A DNA stretch of 64,000 nt from contig CAKOGP040002136.1 in NCBI GenBank assembly GCA_933822405.4, positions 62,001 through 126,000 of the forward strand, read 5' to 3'. This document shows, piece by piece, positions 10,831 through 21,231 of this stretch (position 1 is the stretch's first letter; each line of letters begins with the position of its first letter). The notes beneath the pieces are model-generated. The model ran no database searches, was not told the DNA's origin, and saw nothing but the letters and a program-made list of their open reading frames with translations. The position numbers and the translations under genes are program-made. Source of the stretch: Cylindrotheca closterium. Taxonomy: Eukaryota > Bacillariophyta > Bacillariophyceae > Bacillariales > Bacillariaceae.

Positions 10831-12414
10831 TCAGTATCCAAGTTTATTCAACCACTGGTTCAGTCCATTATTCTTCAAGGATACGCGAGGCTGTTGAATC
10901 CAAGGAATATCAATGACTTTTTGGGTGTTGGAGGAAGGGTCATCATCATTATTACTATTGAGTTGTTTGCACAAGGCAGCAAAGGCTGGCAAGTTGGGCC
11001 AGTCCTCTTTGGTACGAAATTTGATTCGTTTCCCATTCCGTTCATGTAAAATTGTAGTAGTAGTATTGCTGTTTCGTTTGCGAGATGATCTAAGGGTGGC
11101 AGTTTTGGTACCAATTTCGATCACGCTATCCGCATCGTCATCATTTTCCTTTTCCAACTGCTGTTGCACCATAGGTTGCCCTCCTTCTTGGGTGGATAAT
11201 GGTTGGGAATCGATGTCGAGGAGAGCCGAATCCGGCAGAGCTCCCATGTAGTCCGTTTCGTCATCAGCATTATCATTGCTCTTTTTGGCATCTTGTGCTT
11301 TCGCCAGACGATTGGATAAACTTCTTCTGGCCGTTGGCTGTGAAGAAGCTTGTGCACTGTTGGGTCCCTCTCCTTTTTTTGCTGCTGGAGATGCCAACAT
11401 GTCTTGGATGGTCATGAGTGAAACTCCATCGTCGTCGTCTGATTCGTCCCCACGCTGCGGATTTTCATGGACTTGACCCACAGCAGCTATTGGCTTGTCT
11501 TTTCCTCCAGTTTGTCCTGACTTGGCTCCGTTTTTGTTGTTTTGCTCCAATTTCTGTTCGGCCACTTTCAGAATGGCATCAAACAACAGAGGGTTGTCAA
11601 CGACTGTCTTGGCGTTTCCCCACCGACGTCCCGATTGGTTGGTTCGAAACTTGCAGTAGGCTTGATAGGCATGCTTGACTTCCACAAAGTCATTGATATC
11701 TTGAATCTTGTTGGGATCTGACACGACCATGTATTGCATATTCGGCTGATAGCGAAACGAATGGCACAACAGTTCGCACGCTGGTGGGAACGTATCATTC
11801 TTAGAACCACAGTCAATGGGTTTTATACTGAATTTCTCTAGCAATCCACATTGTCGAGCGCTATAATTGTGAAAGGCATACATGGGTGTAGCCATGGATG
11901 CTGTCACTTGCTGCCAGATTTCATCCCGACATTCCTTGGTCAACCAAACCTTAATGCTGTGCAAGCCATCCGAAACCAATAGCCATCCTTCCAAGTCTTG
12001 ATTATCAAAATGCTTGCTGTAATCCCAAAAGGGCCCCCCTCGATTAAGAATCTCAATCATGGGCCCTTCCTTGGGATCGAGATTGCTGATGGAAGACCGG
12101 TTCTTGAGAAAGACGAGAACGTAGTTGGAGATCCATGGATCAATGCGACTGGTACTACTGGTGGGACGATTGCTGTCACTGACGGCCTTGAATCGGTCAT
12201 CAATATTGGCCCTGACTTTGTTTCTCTTAGCAGATTTCGACCTTGTTCGTATTGTCGTTGCTGTTGCCGGGACAAAGGGAACATCATCTTTGTCAGTGCC
12301 GTCAGCATTTGATCCTTGTTCATCACTATCCTCCTGACGATTGCTGTCTCCTGTCTGCCTTGCCATTGGCGATACACTCATCCTTTTCGTTAACATCTTT
12401 ATCAAATATTCCAT
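10831..12414 (-). CDS. Protein with TPP1/ACD-like OB fold, candidate telomere protein
   Basis: Intact 527-residue frame with an ATG start. Residues 1-90 are polar with a basic patch (RSKSAKRNKVR, a possible nuclear signal). Residues ~91-200 read like the OB fold of TPP1/ACD (TEBP-beta family): PWI at 93-95, an MIEIL helix at 119-123, LLVSDGLHSIKVWLTKE at ~145-161, then a second strand block ending LLEKFSIKPI. Human TPP1 has the same order: PWI, a LLEVL helix, LLVSDGTHSVRCLVTRE. The middle of the protein is acidic and low-complexity, and a second basic segment (RKRN, KRIKFR) precedes a conserved-looking C-terminus (DIPWIQQPRVSL). TPP1 recruits telomerase and pairs with POT1; here that role is inferred only from the OB motif. 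It could instead be another nuclear OB-fold protein. Confidence 0.55.
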   Translation of the reverse strand: MEYLIKMLTKRMSVSPMARQTGDSNRQEDSDEQGSNADGTDKDDVPFVPATATTIRTRSKSAKRNKVRANIDDRFKAVSDSNRPTSSTSRIDPWISNYVLVFLKNRSSISNLDPKEGPMIEILNRGGPFWDYSKHFDNQDLEGWLLVSDGLHSIKVWLTKECRDEIWQQVTASMATPMYAFHNYSARQCGLLEKFSIKPIDCGSKNDTFPPACELLCHSFRYQPNMQYMVVSDPNKIQDINDFVEVKHAYQAYCKFRTNQSGRRWGNAKTVVDNPLLFDAILKVAEQKLEQNNKNGAKSGQTGGKDKPIAAVGQVHENPQRGDESDDDDGVSLMTIQDMLASPAAKKGEGPNSAQASSQPTARRSLSNRLAKAQDAKKSNDNADDETDYMGALPDSALLDIDSQPLSTQEGGQPMVQQQLEKENDDDADSVIEIGTKTATLRSSRKRNSNTTTTILHERNGKRIKFRTKEDWPNLPAFAALCKQLNSNNDDDPSSNTQKVIDIPWIQQPRVSLKNNGLNQWLNKLGY

Positions 12415-13233
12415 GTTTGATAGCTAGAGTATTTGATGTGCGATGAAGTACAGTATGATTTGATGAACGCACACTGTATAATGGTAGGTTAAGAATATAA
12501 ATAGGATCGATTGCAGATACCGCGGTACGGAGCATCAGAGTGAGTTTATGTTAGTCGTAGGTGTCAAAGAATGAGTCTTTTGACTAGTTCGACTATTGGA
12601 ACACCACGTTGATCGTGATCTCGCTGGACAAGATTCAAGAAATGGAATCCTTGTACCGGTTCAACGGTCTGGACGAGTCGCGATCGAGCGAAAGTCATTC
12701 TGATTGCCGGTTTCGCAAAAATAGTTCGCATTTCACTTTTTTTCTCGATGTTCGTCACTTTGATGCTGGCGTGGAGGTATTCTAAATTAGCATGACTGAA
12801 TCATAATTTGCTGCTTTGGTCTCGCGTGGTGGCGCTGGTTGGTCTTGAAAACGTGGCAGTGTCCACTGACAATGGGCCCAAGACGATTACGTCAAACTAC
12901 GCTACTTCAAAGTTACACGTTTGAGACGGAAAAGAATTTCGGACATAGTCATGACCAAGTTCGCCCGACTGATATTTTCCAATTATATGAAAAGTCCAAA
13001 ATTGACGTATGAAGTACGGCATTTCCTGTAGAGGCAACGTAATTGGCTCCAACAGGTGCGTGGCGGCATTTTCCGTCCACGTGGTGAAATCCAACAGCTC
13101 CCCAAAGATGTCTTTTGATGTTCAAGTAATTCTCCCATTCTCACAAAACCAATTTCCATCAACACTTGACGGTCACAATACGCTAAAGAACCACCTTCTC
13201 ACACCCAAACACACACCAAATCAAAGTTTTACC
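12415..13233. other. Intergenic, divergent promoter region
   Basis: About 800 bp between the starts of the TPP1-like gene (minus) and the second ankyrin gene (plus); it must hold both promoters. An open frame continues upstream of the ankyrin ATG, but it is unlike the paralogue's upstream frame and is treated as 5' UTR. Confidence 0.55.
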
Positions 13234-14346
13234 ATGCCCGTCGGACACAGAATCCCAGTCGCTCTTCAGCAAGTTTTCTTGGCTTCCCAAGCCGGTGAAG
13301 ATGTCGCCACTATCACAGCTCCCGAATCTGGTGATGCTTTCAAGATGTACCAAAAGGAATACCGAAAGCCCATCAAGCCGCTCAAGAAGCAGGCTACTCC
13401 TTTGAGACGGCAACGCATTGATATGCGTGAGTCAGCTGCCGATGTCTACCGTAAGACTAACCCCATCTCCAAGAAGACAGAAGTCAAGTTGTCAGAAGAA
13501 ACTCCACAAGGTTTCTTGGAAGCTGAATTTGAAAGAAGAGGCTACTCCACCAAGAAATACGTCAGTTTGGAAGGTGGATACTACGCTCGCCCTACTCTTC
13601 TGCAAAAGGCCAGTTTCGGTACCACTATGAACCAAGCCATCATCACTTCCGATGCCAGTCTACTCCGCCGTCTTTTGGACGTTGGTCTCTCTCCCAACCC
13701 TTGCAACGACTATGGCGAATCTCTTGTTCACAGAGTCTGTCGTCGTGGTGACCACAAGCTCCTCAGAATCCTTCTCGAGAAAGGATGCTGCTTGCAAATC
13801 GCCGACGACTACGGCCGCACTCCTCTTCACGATGCCTTCTGGAAGGCTGACCCATCTGCCGAAGTCTTGAACCTCATCTTGAGAGCCGACAAGGATTTGA
13901 TCCGCCTCATGGATTGCCGCGGTTTCACTCCCTTGAACTATGTTCGCAAGGAAGCTCATGGCGATATGATTGACTACCTCAAGTCGGTCATGGATGAATT
14001 CTTCCCCGATCGCACGGGAAAGGGTCCCGAACCAGCTCCTCCGCTTACCAAGAAGAAGCCAAACACCACCCCAGTTCCTGATCCACGCATGGCCTTGACT
14101 CCTCAATCGGCCATGTTGGTCGCCAGTGGAGAGATCGAGCCCGAAGATGCTTTGGACTGGGACGATGACAGTTCCTACGATTCGGAATACGATAGTGACG
14201 ATGATAGTTACTCTGATTCTGATTCTGAATTCGACCAAGAGGAGCTTGCTGAGTTGTGTTTGCGTGCTGGAGGTCCTATTGCTGTTGCACAAAACTGCTT
14301 TGGAGAATCCTGTAGGGTTACTTCCAGATCGCACAAGCTCAACTAA
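13234..14346 (+). CDS. Ankyrin-repeat protein with acidic tail (paralogue 2)
   Basis: 370 residues; the start at 13234 aligns with paralogue 1 (VALQQVF, then GEDV within about 25 residues). The central block (RKTNPI, TPQGFLEAEFERRGYSTKKY) and the ankyrin units (LDVGLSPNPCNDYGESLVH, GDHKLLRILLEKGCCLQI, DDYGRTPLHDAF) are nearly the same protein sequence as paralogue 1, as are the acidic stretch and the ELCLRAGGPIAV tail. The basic N-terminal spacer is about 45 residues shorter. Codon use differs: this copy prefers C-ending and AAG codons (GTC, CTC, TCC, AAG), a pattern usual for strongly expressed genes, whereas paralogue 1 does not. Together with paralogue 1 it brackets the TPP1-like gene. Function unknown beyond protein binding. 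Confidence 0.87.
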   Translation: MPVGHRIPVALQQVFLASQAGEDVATITAPESGDAFKMYQKEYRKPIKPLKKQATPLRRQRIDMRESAADVYRKTNPISKKTEVKLSEETPQGFLEAEFERRGYSTKKYVSLEGGYYARPTLLQKASFGTTMNQAIITSDASLLRRLLDVGLSPNPCNDYGESLVHRVCRRGDHKLLRILLEKGCCLQIADDYGRTPLHDAFWKADPSAEVLNLILRADKDLIRLMDCRGFTPLNYVRKEAHGDMIDYLKSVMDEFFPDRTGKGPEPAPPLTKKKPNTTPVPDPRMALTPQSAMLVASGEIEPEDALDWDDDSSYDSEYDSDDDSYSDSDSEFDQEELAELCLRAGGPIAVAQNCFGESCRVTSRSHKLN

Positions 14347-15276
14347 CCTTGGATGTTACCACAGCCAGCACCCACGGAAACGATTCACGATCAACAACTT
14401 TGCACATAATATTAAAACTGTACATACTAGGACCATTCAAACATTTAAATCTTTTGAACATATAATGATTACCACCACTTTCGGTTGCATTAGCAAAAGT
14501 ACTATACAGGTACCGGTAGAGAGTAGCAGCTCCATTTCACCAGATACTGCGGCGAATCCAACAAGAGCTGTGATGCAGTCAGTCGAGAATCAGCACATTC
14601 GATCTGATCGGGACTCGTCAGTCCACAGTCCAGTCACGTTAACGTTCCACCGAATGAATGTCATGTCTGGGATGGTCCGTCATGAATGATGCCGGTACGC
14701 GGTACCGGTATGGGAATCAGAAGAAGCAAATCGAGAAGGACTTTTGTTTCGTTTGGAAACCTTATTGATAATACGTATGTTCAAAATGATGACTGGTGAA
14801 TTTCCTCCAGAAAAAAAACAGCGAGACGGAGGACACTTGGTGTATTATGAGGAAGATTGCTGCCCACCAGGAGGATCATAGTGATGAGTGACTTGTTGAA
14901 CCATAGGTACTGCGTTTTGAGACCATTTTAGAAATTTAGCACTGCTACTGGTTTATTGACTGGTGACTGGTTTTATCAAACATTGCCCCTCAGTGGAATA
15001 TCATTTATGTGTACAGCATCGTTCTGAACTGTGATTGAAATCCTGCACATGGCCACGTGGGGAGTGTAAATACTCGTGATTGCCGGACTGGGAGCTCAAA
15101 AACGGTTCACGCAGAGTGAAAAAATCACGAACTCTAAATACCCCGATACGTTGGCAAACGTACCTGAGGAGAGAAGCAATGCAATCGCCACTCATTATTC
15201 TTTCTCATGCTACAATTTTTCCAACACATCCATACTTGAACGGAGCCTTATCTTGCTGAAGAAATAGAGTTGCGAA
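14347..15276. other. Intergenic
   Basis: About 930 bp. It contains GGTACC palindromic units near 14512 and 14693 (CCGGTACGCGGTACCGG). No convincing gene. Confidence 0.6.
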
Positions 15277-16782
15277 ATGATGTTAAAGGGGAAGCTTGAT
15301 GATCAATTCTTTGACATCGCGGATAGGGTGCCTGGAAGCTGTGATGATTCAGAAGATGAAACCGCAATGCAAGAATACTACGGCTGTGTCTTTCCACATA
15401 GTACAATGGTGCTCTACAGTCGACGAACGGGAGCACCTCTTGCTGCTCTGACTCTTGCTACTAGTGATTCCAACTGTCAGAGCATGATCACGAGACGACC
15501 AGCTCCACCCGAAGGTTCTGAAGCCTACTTTCAGGGTATGCTGGACAAGGAAGGCGCCTTCTTTGAGTTCACCATCTCAAACTTATCATACAGAGGGAGT
15601 ATAAACTTCAACATCCTTCATACTCCGTATCGAGTGTCCGCAACAAACCAAGGACCATCGTTTGGAATGAATGAAGTCAATGAGCTAAGCCCTAATCAAT
15701 CCTACACCGTTAGGGCGAACCAACAAAACAATCGAAGAATGTGTCTCAGAGGAAAGACAAAAACAATTCAAGACCACCATTCGACAGTTCAATGCCCAAT
15801 GTCAGTCACAGAGGCTGAATCAGATACCTCTCAACAGGGATTATACTTTTGCTTAAGCGTTGCCCCTGAAGCTTCTTGTCCGGCTCTGGTGGTACTCTTC
15901 TCAGAAGGAACCGTATGGAAGGTTGCAGATGGATTTACTCGTGAAGTTCCAATACCCAAGACTCGTCGGTCTTACAGGTCGTGCTTGCCAATAAGCCCTA
16001 AGCGTCCTCTAGAATCTGGATCCTTATCTGACTGGTCAATTAACACTACTCGAGCGTCTGATTCGGCAGCGTTCTCCATTTCTTCGAGGCAACGGAGAAG
16101 TAAGTGTCCCCTGGAGCGGGCCTCTATGAAGAGTATTGGGATTGACAACACTGTCATCCCAATCCCAAGGCCTGAACGCAGGTCCATGACATATGTGGAC
16201 GATCATCTCTTTGACAATCCATCCCGAAGCAGCTTCAGCCGCGCCTCCATGACCAGCATTGATATCGGTGATATGTTTGCTTCTCAACAGTCACCTAGGC
16301 AAAGGCAGCAACGGCGAAACACTACCATGCAGATTCCTATAGACATCGGTCACACTCAAGCTGCCGATCTTGATTATGGGGAAGAAATTCAAATCAGATC
16401 CGAAGGCTCAAGTCTGGTATTCGATTTTGACAAGGCATCTGATCCCACTGTTCTCTGCATGTCTATCTGGAAGGAAATGAGTCAACATCTTCTTGTGAAT
16501 GATGATAGGCATGGATCGCCCCGCAGAGTCAACTCCCGCGAGTCTCCTGGAAATCTTGAGCAATCGAGGAATTGTCCAGCGCTTCAGAGCTTTGAGGACG
16601 AAGCGATCGAGTATCAACTGAACATTTGCATGGCGGACGTTATGTCGCCAGTTGACACCATTCTGATACCATGTGGTCACCAGTGCTTCCATTCCGGAAA
16701 TCTGAATCATCACAACATTACCCACTGTCCGCAATGTCGCACTCAGATCTCCGCCATAATGCCCTTGAGCATGACGTGTTGA
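15277..16782 (+). CDS. Protein with degenerate C-terminal RING-like domain
   Basis: Intact 501-residue frame; two adjacent ATGs mark the start. The N-terminal ~170 residues form a compact domain not recognised (GCVFPHSTMVLYSRRTG, TISNLSYRGSINFNILHTPYRV). The middle (~220-420) is Ser/Arg-rich with repeated RASM-S-I-D/G-I motifs (RASMKSIGID, RASMTSIDIGD), which look like phosphorylation-type linear motifs. The last ~55 residues (ICMADVMSPVDTILIPCGHQ, then CFH and HCPQCR) match the RING family of E3 ubiquitin ligases (ICMD, IPCGHxC, CPxCR). However, the first zinc Cys is Leu, and two other ligand positions are His and Asn. It is therefore either a degenerate or pseudo-RING, or uses other ligands. 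E3 activity is uncertain. Confidence 0.7.
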   Translation: MMLKGKLDDQFFDIADRVPGSCDDSEDETAMQEYYGCVFPHSTMVLYSRRTGAPLAALTLATSDSNCQSMITRRPAPPEGSEAYFQGMLDKEGAFFEFTISNLSYRGSINFNILHTPYRVSATNQGPSFGMNEVNELSPNQSYTVRANQQNNRRMCLRGKTKTIQDHHSTVQCPMSVTEAESDTSQQGLYFCLSVAPEASCPALVVLFSEGTVWKVADGFTREVPIPKTRRSYRSCLPISPKRPLESGSLSDWSINTTRASDSAAFSISSRQRRSKCPLERASMKSIGIDNTVIPIPRPERRSMTYVDDHLFDNPSRSSFSRASMTSIDIGDMFASQQSPRQRQQRRNTTMQIPIDIGHTQAADLDYGEEIQIRSEGSSLVFDFDKASDPTVLCMSIWKEMSQHLLVNDDRHGSPRRVNSRESPGNLEQSRNCPALQSFEDEAIEYQLNICMADVMSPVDTILIPCGHQCFHSGNLNHHNITHCPQCRTQISAIMPLSMTC

Positions 16783-16924
16783 GCTCGGACATTTCATTGT
16801 GCGTAATTTTGGCTTCCTTTCTACTTTAACCAGAGTGCTATACAACCTCAAACATTTTAAATATACTATAATCCCTGCATAAATAACTCTACTACATACT
16901 GCATCATGCTGAATGCCTCTGTGA

Positions 16925-17719
16925 TTACTTCGTTTCGATCATCATGATTAGAGCTTGAGTCAGGAGGGCGGCAACAAAGAGTGAACCAAGGATGATTGGT
17001 CCCCACTTGTCTTCGTAAGGGCCTGGTGATCGACTAAGTAGCATGTGGTTTCGCTTGGCATCTAGAGGGCATCGATTAATTAGATAAATGGCTCAATTCA
17101 GGTACAAACAATTGGTTGATTCATTCAACAACTTACATTGATACATGGCGTACAGGATAAAAGCAATTCCTACAGGGAGAAGCAACAGTCCATAAAAGGC
17201 TGTATTGTCGCCCTCCTCAGAGTAATCCATCATCGCCATTGAGATACCCGCCAAGAGGATGGCCGTGTGCATCCATGCCAGGTAGGTTCGTTCCACGGAA
17301 AAGTAAACCTTGGGATCAATTTTGTGGGAATTCGCATAGATATCACGACCACGAGGTCCTCCTGTTGCCCGTTGCATAAGACGATTCAGGAAGCTGGGTT
17401 TTGATGGCGGGGGTGGGTTTGTGGGCTGTATATTTGCCGGTATAGTGCTGGGATGCTTGCGCTGAGAAACAACGTGCAATAAGACGGAAGAGACGATTGT
17501 TTGTTAGCCAACTGTCCATCAATCAAGCATTTTGTTACAACCATTTAGGCACAAGAAACTTACATGGGTGTTCACTGGCCTTGGTGTAAACTGCTCCGCC
17601 TTAAATCCTTGAGGCATCTCCTCAATCACTTCCGCTCCGCCATCTGGAGGTTTGATTCCCTCGGTGTGAAGGAAATAATAAGAGGATTGACTATCATCAC
17701 GCTTGTGTGCCTTTGGCAT
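16925..17719 (-). CDS. VTC1-like (DUF202) three-helix membrane protein
   Basis: Exon 1 17564-17719 (start MPKAHK; an upstream in-frame ATG at 17869 is possible), exon 2 17137-17461, exon 3 about 16925-17062. Exon 2 carries the DUF202/VTC1 signature DPKVYFSVERTYLAWMHTA plus two membrane helices. The last exon has GPYEDKWGP and a third helix, as in yeast Vtc1 (ERTFLSWL, GPYDDRLGP). VTC proteins belong to the polyphosphate polymerase and transporter complex of acidic vacuoles. The first junction is a clean phase-0 GT-AG. At the second, the obvious GTAAGT donor and CTCTAG acceptor give YQYAKRNHML and then a stop at TAG, one base out of frame with the GPYEDKWGP segment. Either splicing uses a weaker site, or there is a one-base indel or assembly error near 17040. 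Family assignment is good; the exact C-terminal model is uncertain. Confidence 0.72.
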
Positions 17720-18130
17720 ATTTGCTATTGTTGGTGGATGGTCTGGAGTTGACGCAACAGTGATAGAACAAGAGATTGGCGAACAAAGGCTGAAGATGCG
17801 AGGTACGAATCTTTCAGAGGTCGTCTTCTTGCTTTTGTGCTTTTGGCGGCTTGCAAATGCATGTAGCAAAGGGGGGTCGCATGACTGGTTATGCTATGAA
17901 CAGGGGAGTATTGAGAAAATCAACACCAAAATGACCGACTCGACTGATACTACGATGCCAGTGTCAATTAAAGGTTCCAAGGCGTAACCAGTATGCTGAA
18001 GGTTGCCTGCGATCTTAAGATTAAAAGTGCTATGTGTTCTGTCGTCTGAGCAGGCGTGGTCGCTGTAGATTTGTTTGTTACAGCTCATTGTAGTGGTGGC
18101 GGAATAATGTTGTGCTGCTTCTGGTCATTT
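17720..18130. other. Short intergenic region
   Basis: About 410 bp between the chosen start of the VTC1-like gene and the 3' end of the SET-domain gene, both on the minus strand. Part may be coding if the VTC1-like protein starts at 17869. Nothing else was recognised. Confidence 0.5.
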
Positions 18131-19678
18131 TTATGCGTACACGTTGCCTTGGGCTTGGGCTACCATGGGGTCGAGGTTGGCCTTGACCCTCAAGAAGGTT
18201 TCTCTGACGAATTCGTTGTGTTTCAAGATGAGGGGTAGCCGAGGGTGTTCATTGTAGTCCTTTCCAGCAGATTTGGCCTGAAGATCGTCCAATTGTTGCA
18301 AGAAGGTGTCAACGTGCTTCATCAGCGCTGTGGACGTTTCCAAAGAATATTGTTGGTGAATAGCCGCCTTGGTAGCGGCGTCACCTTGCATGTGAGCGTT
18401 GTAGAAGGCTTGTTGAACATCACGGTTCGAGGCAAGTGCTTGATAAAGAAGAACATCCCAGACTTCCTCTGAAACTTCTCCAGAATCCTTGTAAAATAAC
18501 ATTTTATCAAAACCATATCCGATATCCAACAGTTGTTGAGTGGGAGTGATCGTCATGATTTTACAGAAGGTAGCAGGCGACGTCTCGTCCAAGAATCCGT
18601 ACTTTGCAAACAATTGTGATGGGTTGGTGGGGCACCCATACGACATTCGCAATGGGGATCCAGCGGGAACATTTTTGGTAGCATAGGCGTAAAGATTACC
18701 GTCGTCGTCAAAGCTAAAGTCGACTTCAGTTTCAGTTCCGTGGTTGAACTATGGGAAGTAGAAATAGATTGTGTGAGTTGAGTTCATCATCAGAAACAAA
18801 TGATTCATATTCGAATTCCGCATACGGTCAATCAATCCCGTGGCAAACTCACCATATCGGCCATTGGCGCCAAGAACTTTTCCTCCTCCGTGCCTTGGGT
18901 TCGAGTTGTGGCAATGTTGTAAGCCCATCTAGCGACAGCCTTGTTGGCCTTCATTTGGTCGCTGATGCAGTCGGCCTTTTGCAAGGCCTCGAAATAGTTG
19001 TCAAACTTGACTTTTTCCTGACGAGCCAATTGAAATACCAATGGAGGAAGACATTCGTAACAAAAGTCTGAATTGAAGGTAATAATAGTGATAACGACAA
19101 CGAATTGGTGAGTGAATATGCAAAGCCAGTAGCAAGGTTGATTCGAATATTATGCGCGCAAATTATGTCTTACCTGTCATGGCGATGGCATTGAAGAACA
19201 ACCTGGGTAGAGAATTCAACCAAGGGAAGTAAGGTGATTGATCACCTTGTTCGTATTCCGCCATGATTTTTAGAAAGACAAAGAACTTTCCAATTTTGTC
19301 GCCAGATCCAACGCGAGTCAAATAGTCAACAGCTGCTTCTTGTCCTCCCAATTCTGCTCTCACGGAAGAAGTGGATATGATCATATTTCCGGGAATGCAC
19401 AGAATGGGACTGCCTTCCGGAATATCCGCAGTAGTCAGAGCACTGTAGTCATATCCGTCTTCCGTTGTAAGTTGGAATCCTTCTGCTCGTTGAACTTCGC
19501 ACATGGTTGCCCATTCGTCCATAGCACCGACATCTCGTTCGACTTCTTCACCAATATCAATGTAGGCAGAAAGCGGACTGGGAGAAAAAGTACGTGGAGA
19601 AGATCGGAAGGTTTCTTGCACTTGGAAGGCTCTGGTATTTGCCAAGAGGCTTGTAAACAGAAGGAAGCTGATTTTCAT
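18131..19678 (-). CDS. Plastid-targeted SET-domain lysine methyltransferase
   Basis: Three exons, 19174-19678, 18853-19067 and 18131-18748, all with GT-AG borders, giving 445 residues. The start at 19678 was chosen because it begins a signal peptide (MKISFLLFTSLLANTRA) ending A|F, the diatom plastid bipartite-targeting motif. The body matches the Rubisco large-subunit methyltransferase/SETD3-SETD6 type: an N-terminal SET half (GSPILCIPGNMIIS), then at the exon 2/3 junction MADMFNHGTET (the NH motif that binds S-adenosylmethionine) and RMSYG. A helical substrate-binding domain follows (~residues 280-445). Such enzymes trimethylate lysines of non-histone proteins. The substrate here is unknown; Rubisco or aldolase would be the precedent. 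SET and targeting assignments are both well supported. Confidence 0.87.
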
Positions 19679-21231
19679 TGTACAGTAGTTGCTGATCGAG
19701 TACTGTGATAATGGTTGCAGAGACACACTTCTTTTGCAAAATGCAGATGCACAATGAGAAGAACAATCGCCAGATTTGGAGAAAATTGTCGTACATACGT
19801 GGTGTCAGTTTCAAATTTGAGGACTGGCTAGCAGACCGTTGCCGCGGTCTGACGTATGCCGTACGCCCGTCTATTCATTAAGTAAACTTAACTGTTTTCT
19901 TCGGATCGTTAAGTAAAGAAGGCCACGTAGTCCAACCACTTTTGACAAGAATCAAATCCGAACTCCCGGAGGAACTACTACGGTATGAGGTCTCACGTAT
20001 CTCGTATCTTTGATTGCTATTTGTCGTCATCATCTGCAACATCGCGACAACACGTGTAGCCTTCCTTTCGCAACCGCATCTATCAAAGGCAAAGGAAAGT
20101 GAATGCAGGTCCAATCGAATATGCCTTTTAATAAAAAATACCATATCACACGTTATCCGTAAAGCTCGATGTATATTGCTGAATAAGAGAGTTCAACAAG
20201 AACTTGACGACGAGATCTCATTGATAGGTGGTGATGATGTGAATTTTCGGTGGAGCGGAAGTGTCTATCTACTGGACTCAGGATATCGATATCTGTTGAG
20301 ACTTGCGTGCGCATCGTAGCACCCCGATGCTTTTTCTATCTGAAGAAAGAGACGATGCGCCATCGCAACAAAGAAACGCTCGTTCCATTTTGGTTGTCTT
20401 TTTCTGACAGGAGGCAAAGCTTCCGAATACGGTTCACATTGCAGTGTTGTGGTCAAAGTTCATGAAAGAATCACAATCAATGCCCATGCACGACGTTGAC
20501 AGATTGGTGCCACGGATGGCAATGCCGATGATAGAAGAAAGGCAGTTCTTCTTGGTCATCATCCTCAGCGCCTTTGGTTTGAATCATGATGGCGAGGATA
20601 AGCACGTCAAACGTAATCTCTGTACACATCTTGGAATTGGTTTGAATAACTGTGGATAAAACAGTCGTATCAAGCGTATTATCGATCGATGCAAGAGTTG
20701 GTATTGCAGCAGTCACATACTGTATTCTCAAGACCACGATAGGTATGATTTTTGTGGAAGGAGGATATGAATCCATCATGCTACCGTCGCCAGCACCACT
20801 GGAAGGAGAACGCCACTGGAACGAAGGGATGTTACATTGTGAACTTACATCAGAAAAATTTAGATGTCAACAAAAAGTTCTTGGCCGATACGCTCACATT
20901 CCACCATACTTTCCATTTTGTGCTTGTTCTTGATCCCTTCGAAATACGCCTTCGACAGGAATTCACTCTATCGGCATCAGAGAAAGGATTAATACCGCCT
21001 AATAGGGAAAATAAACGCATAAAGTTTCAACAGTCTATGAGATTTCTCTGATAAACTGACCCTGGCACCGCATGCTGATGACATGACACATGGCATGACA
21101 TGACTTGACATAAGTGTCTTCGCTTCGCTTCACCATTCAGACGACTACTTCGATTAACTATACTTCGCGTCAATCATGCATCTCATCATTGCATTTCAAC
21201 ACCGTCGATCCTTTAGGACAACGCTGACCTC
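19679..21231. other. Divergent intergenic region
   Basis: About 1.55 kb between the starts of the SET-domain gene (minus) and the AONS gene (plus). Frames of 70-100 codons on both strands at 20250-21051 have mixed protein-like composition, but none was recognised and none has a matching downstream exon. A decayed gene here cannot be excluded. Confidence 0.5.

Noticed and set aside
20250..21051. Several overlapping 70-100 codon frames on both strands
   Set aside because: Composition is somewhat protein-like, but no family, splice partner or consistent frame could be found; left as possible relic.
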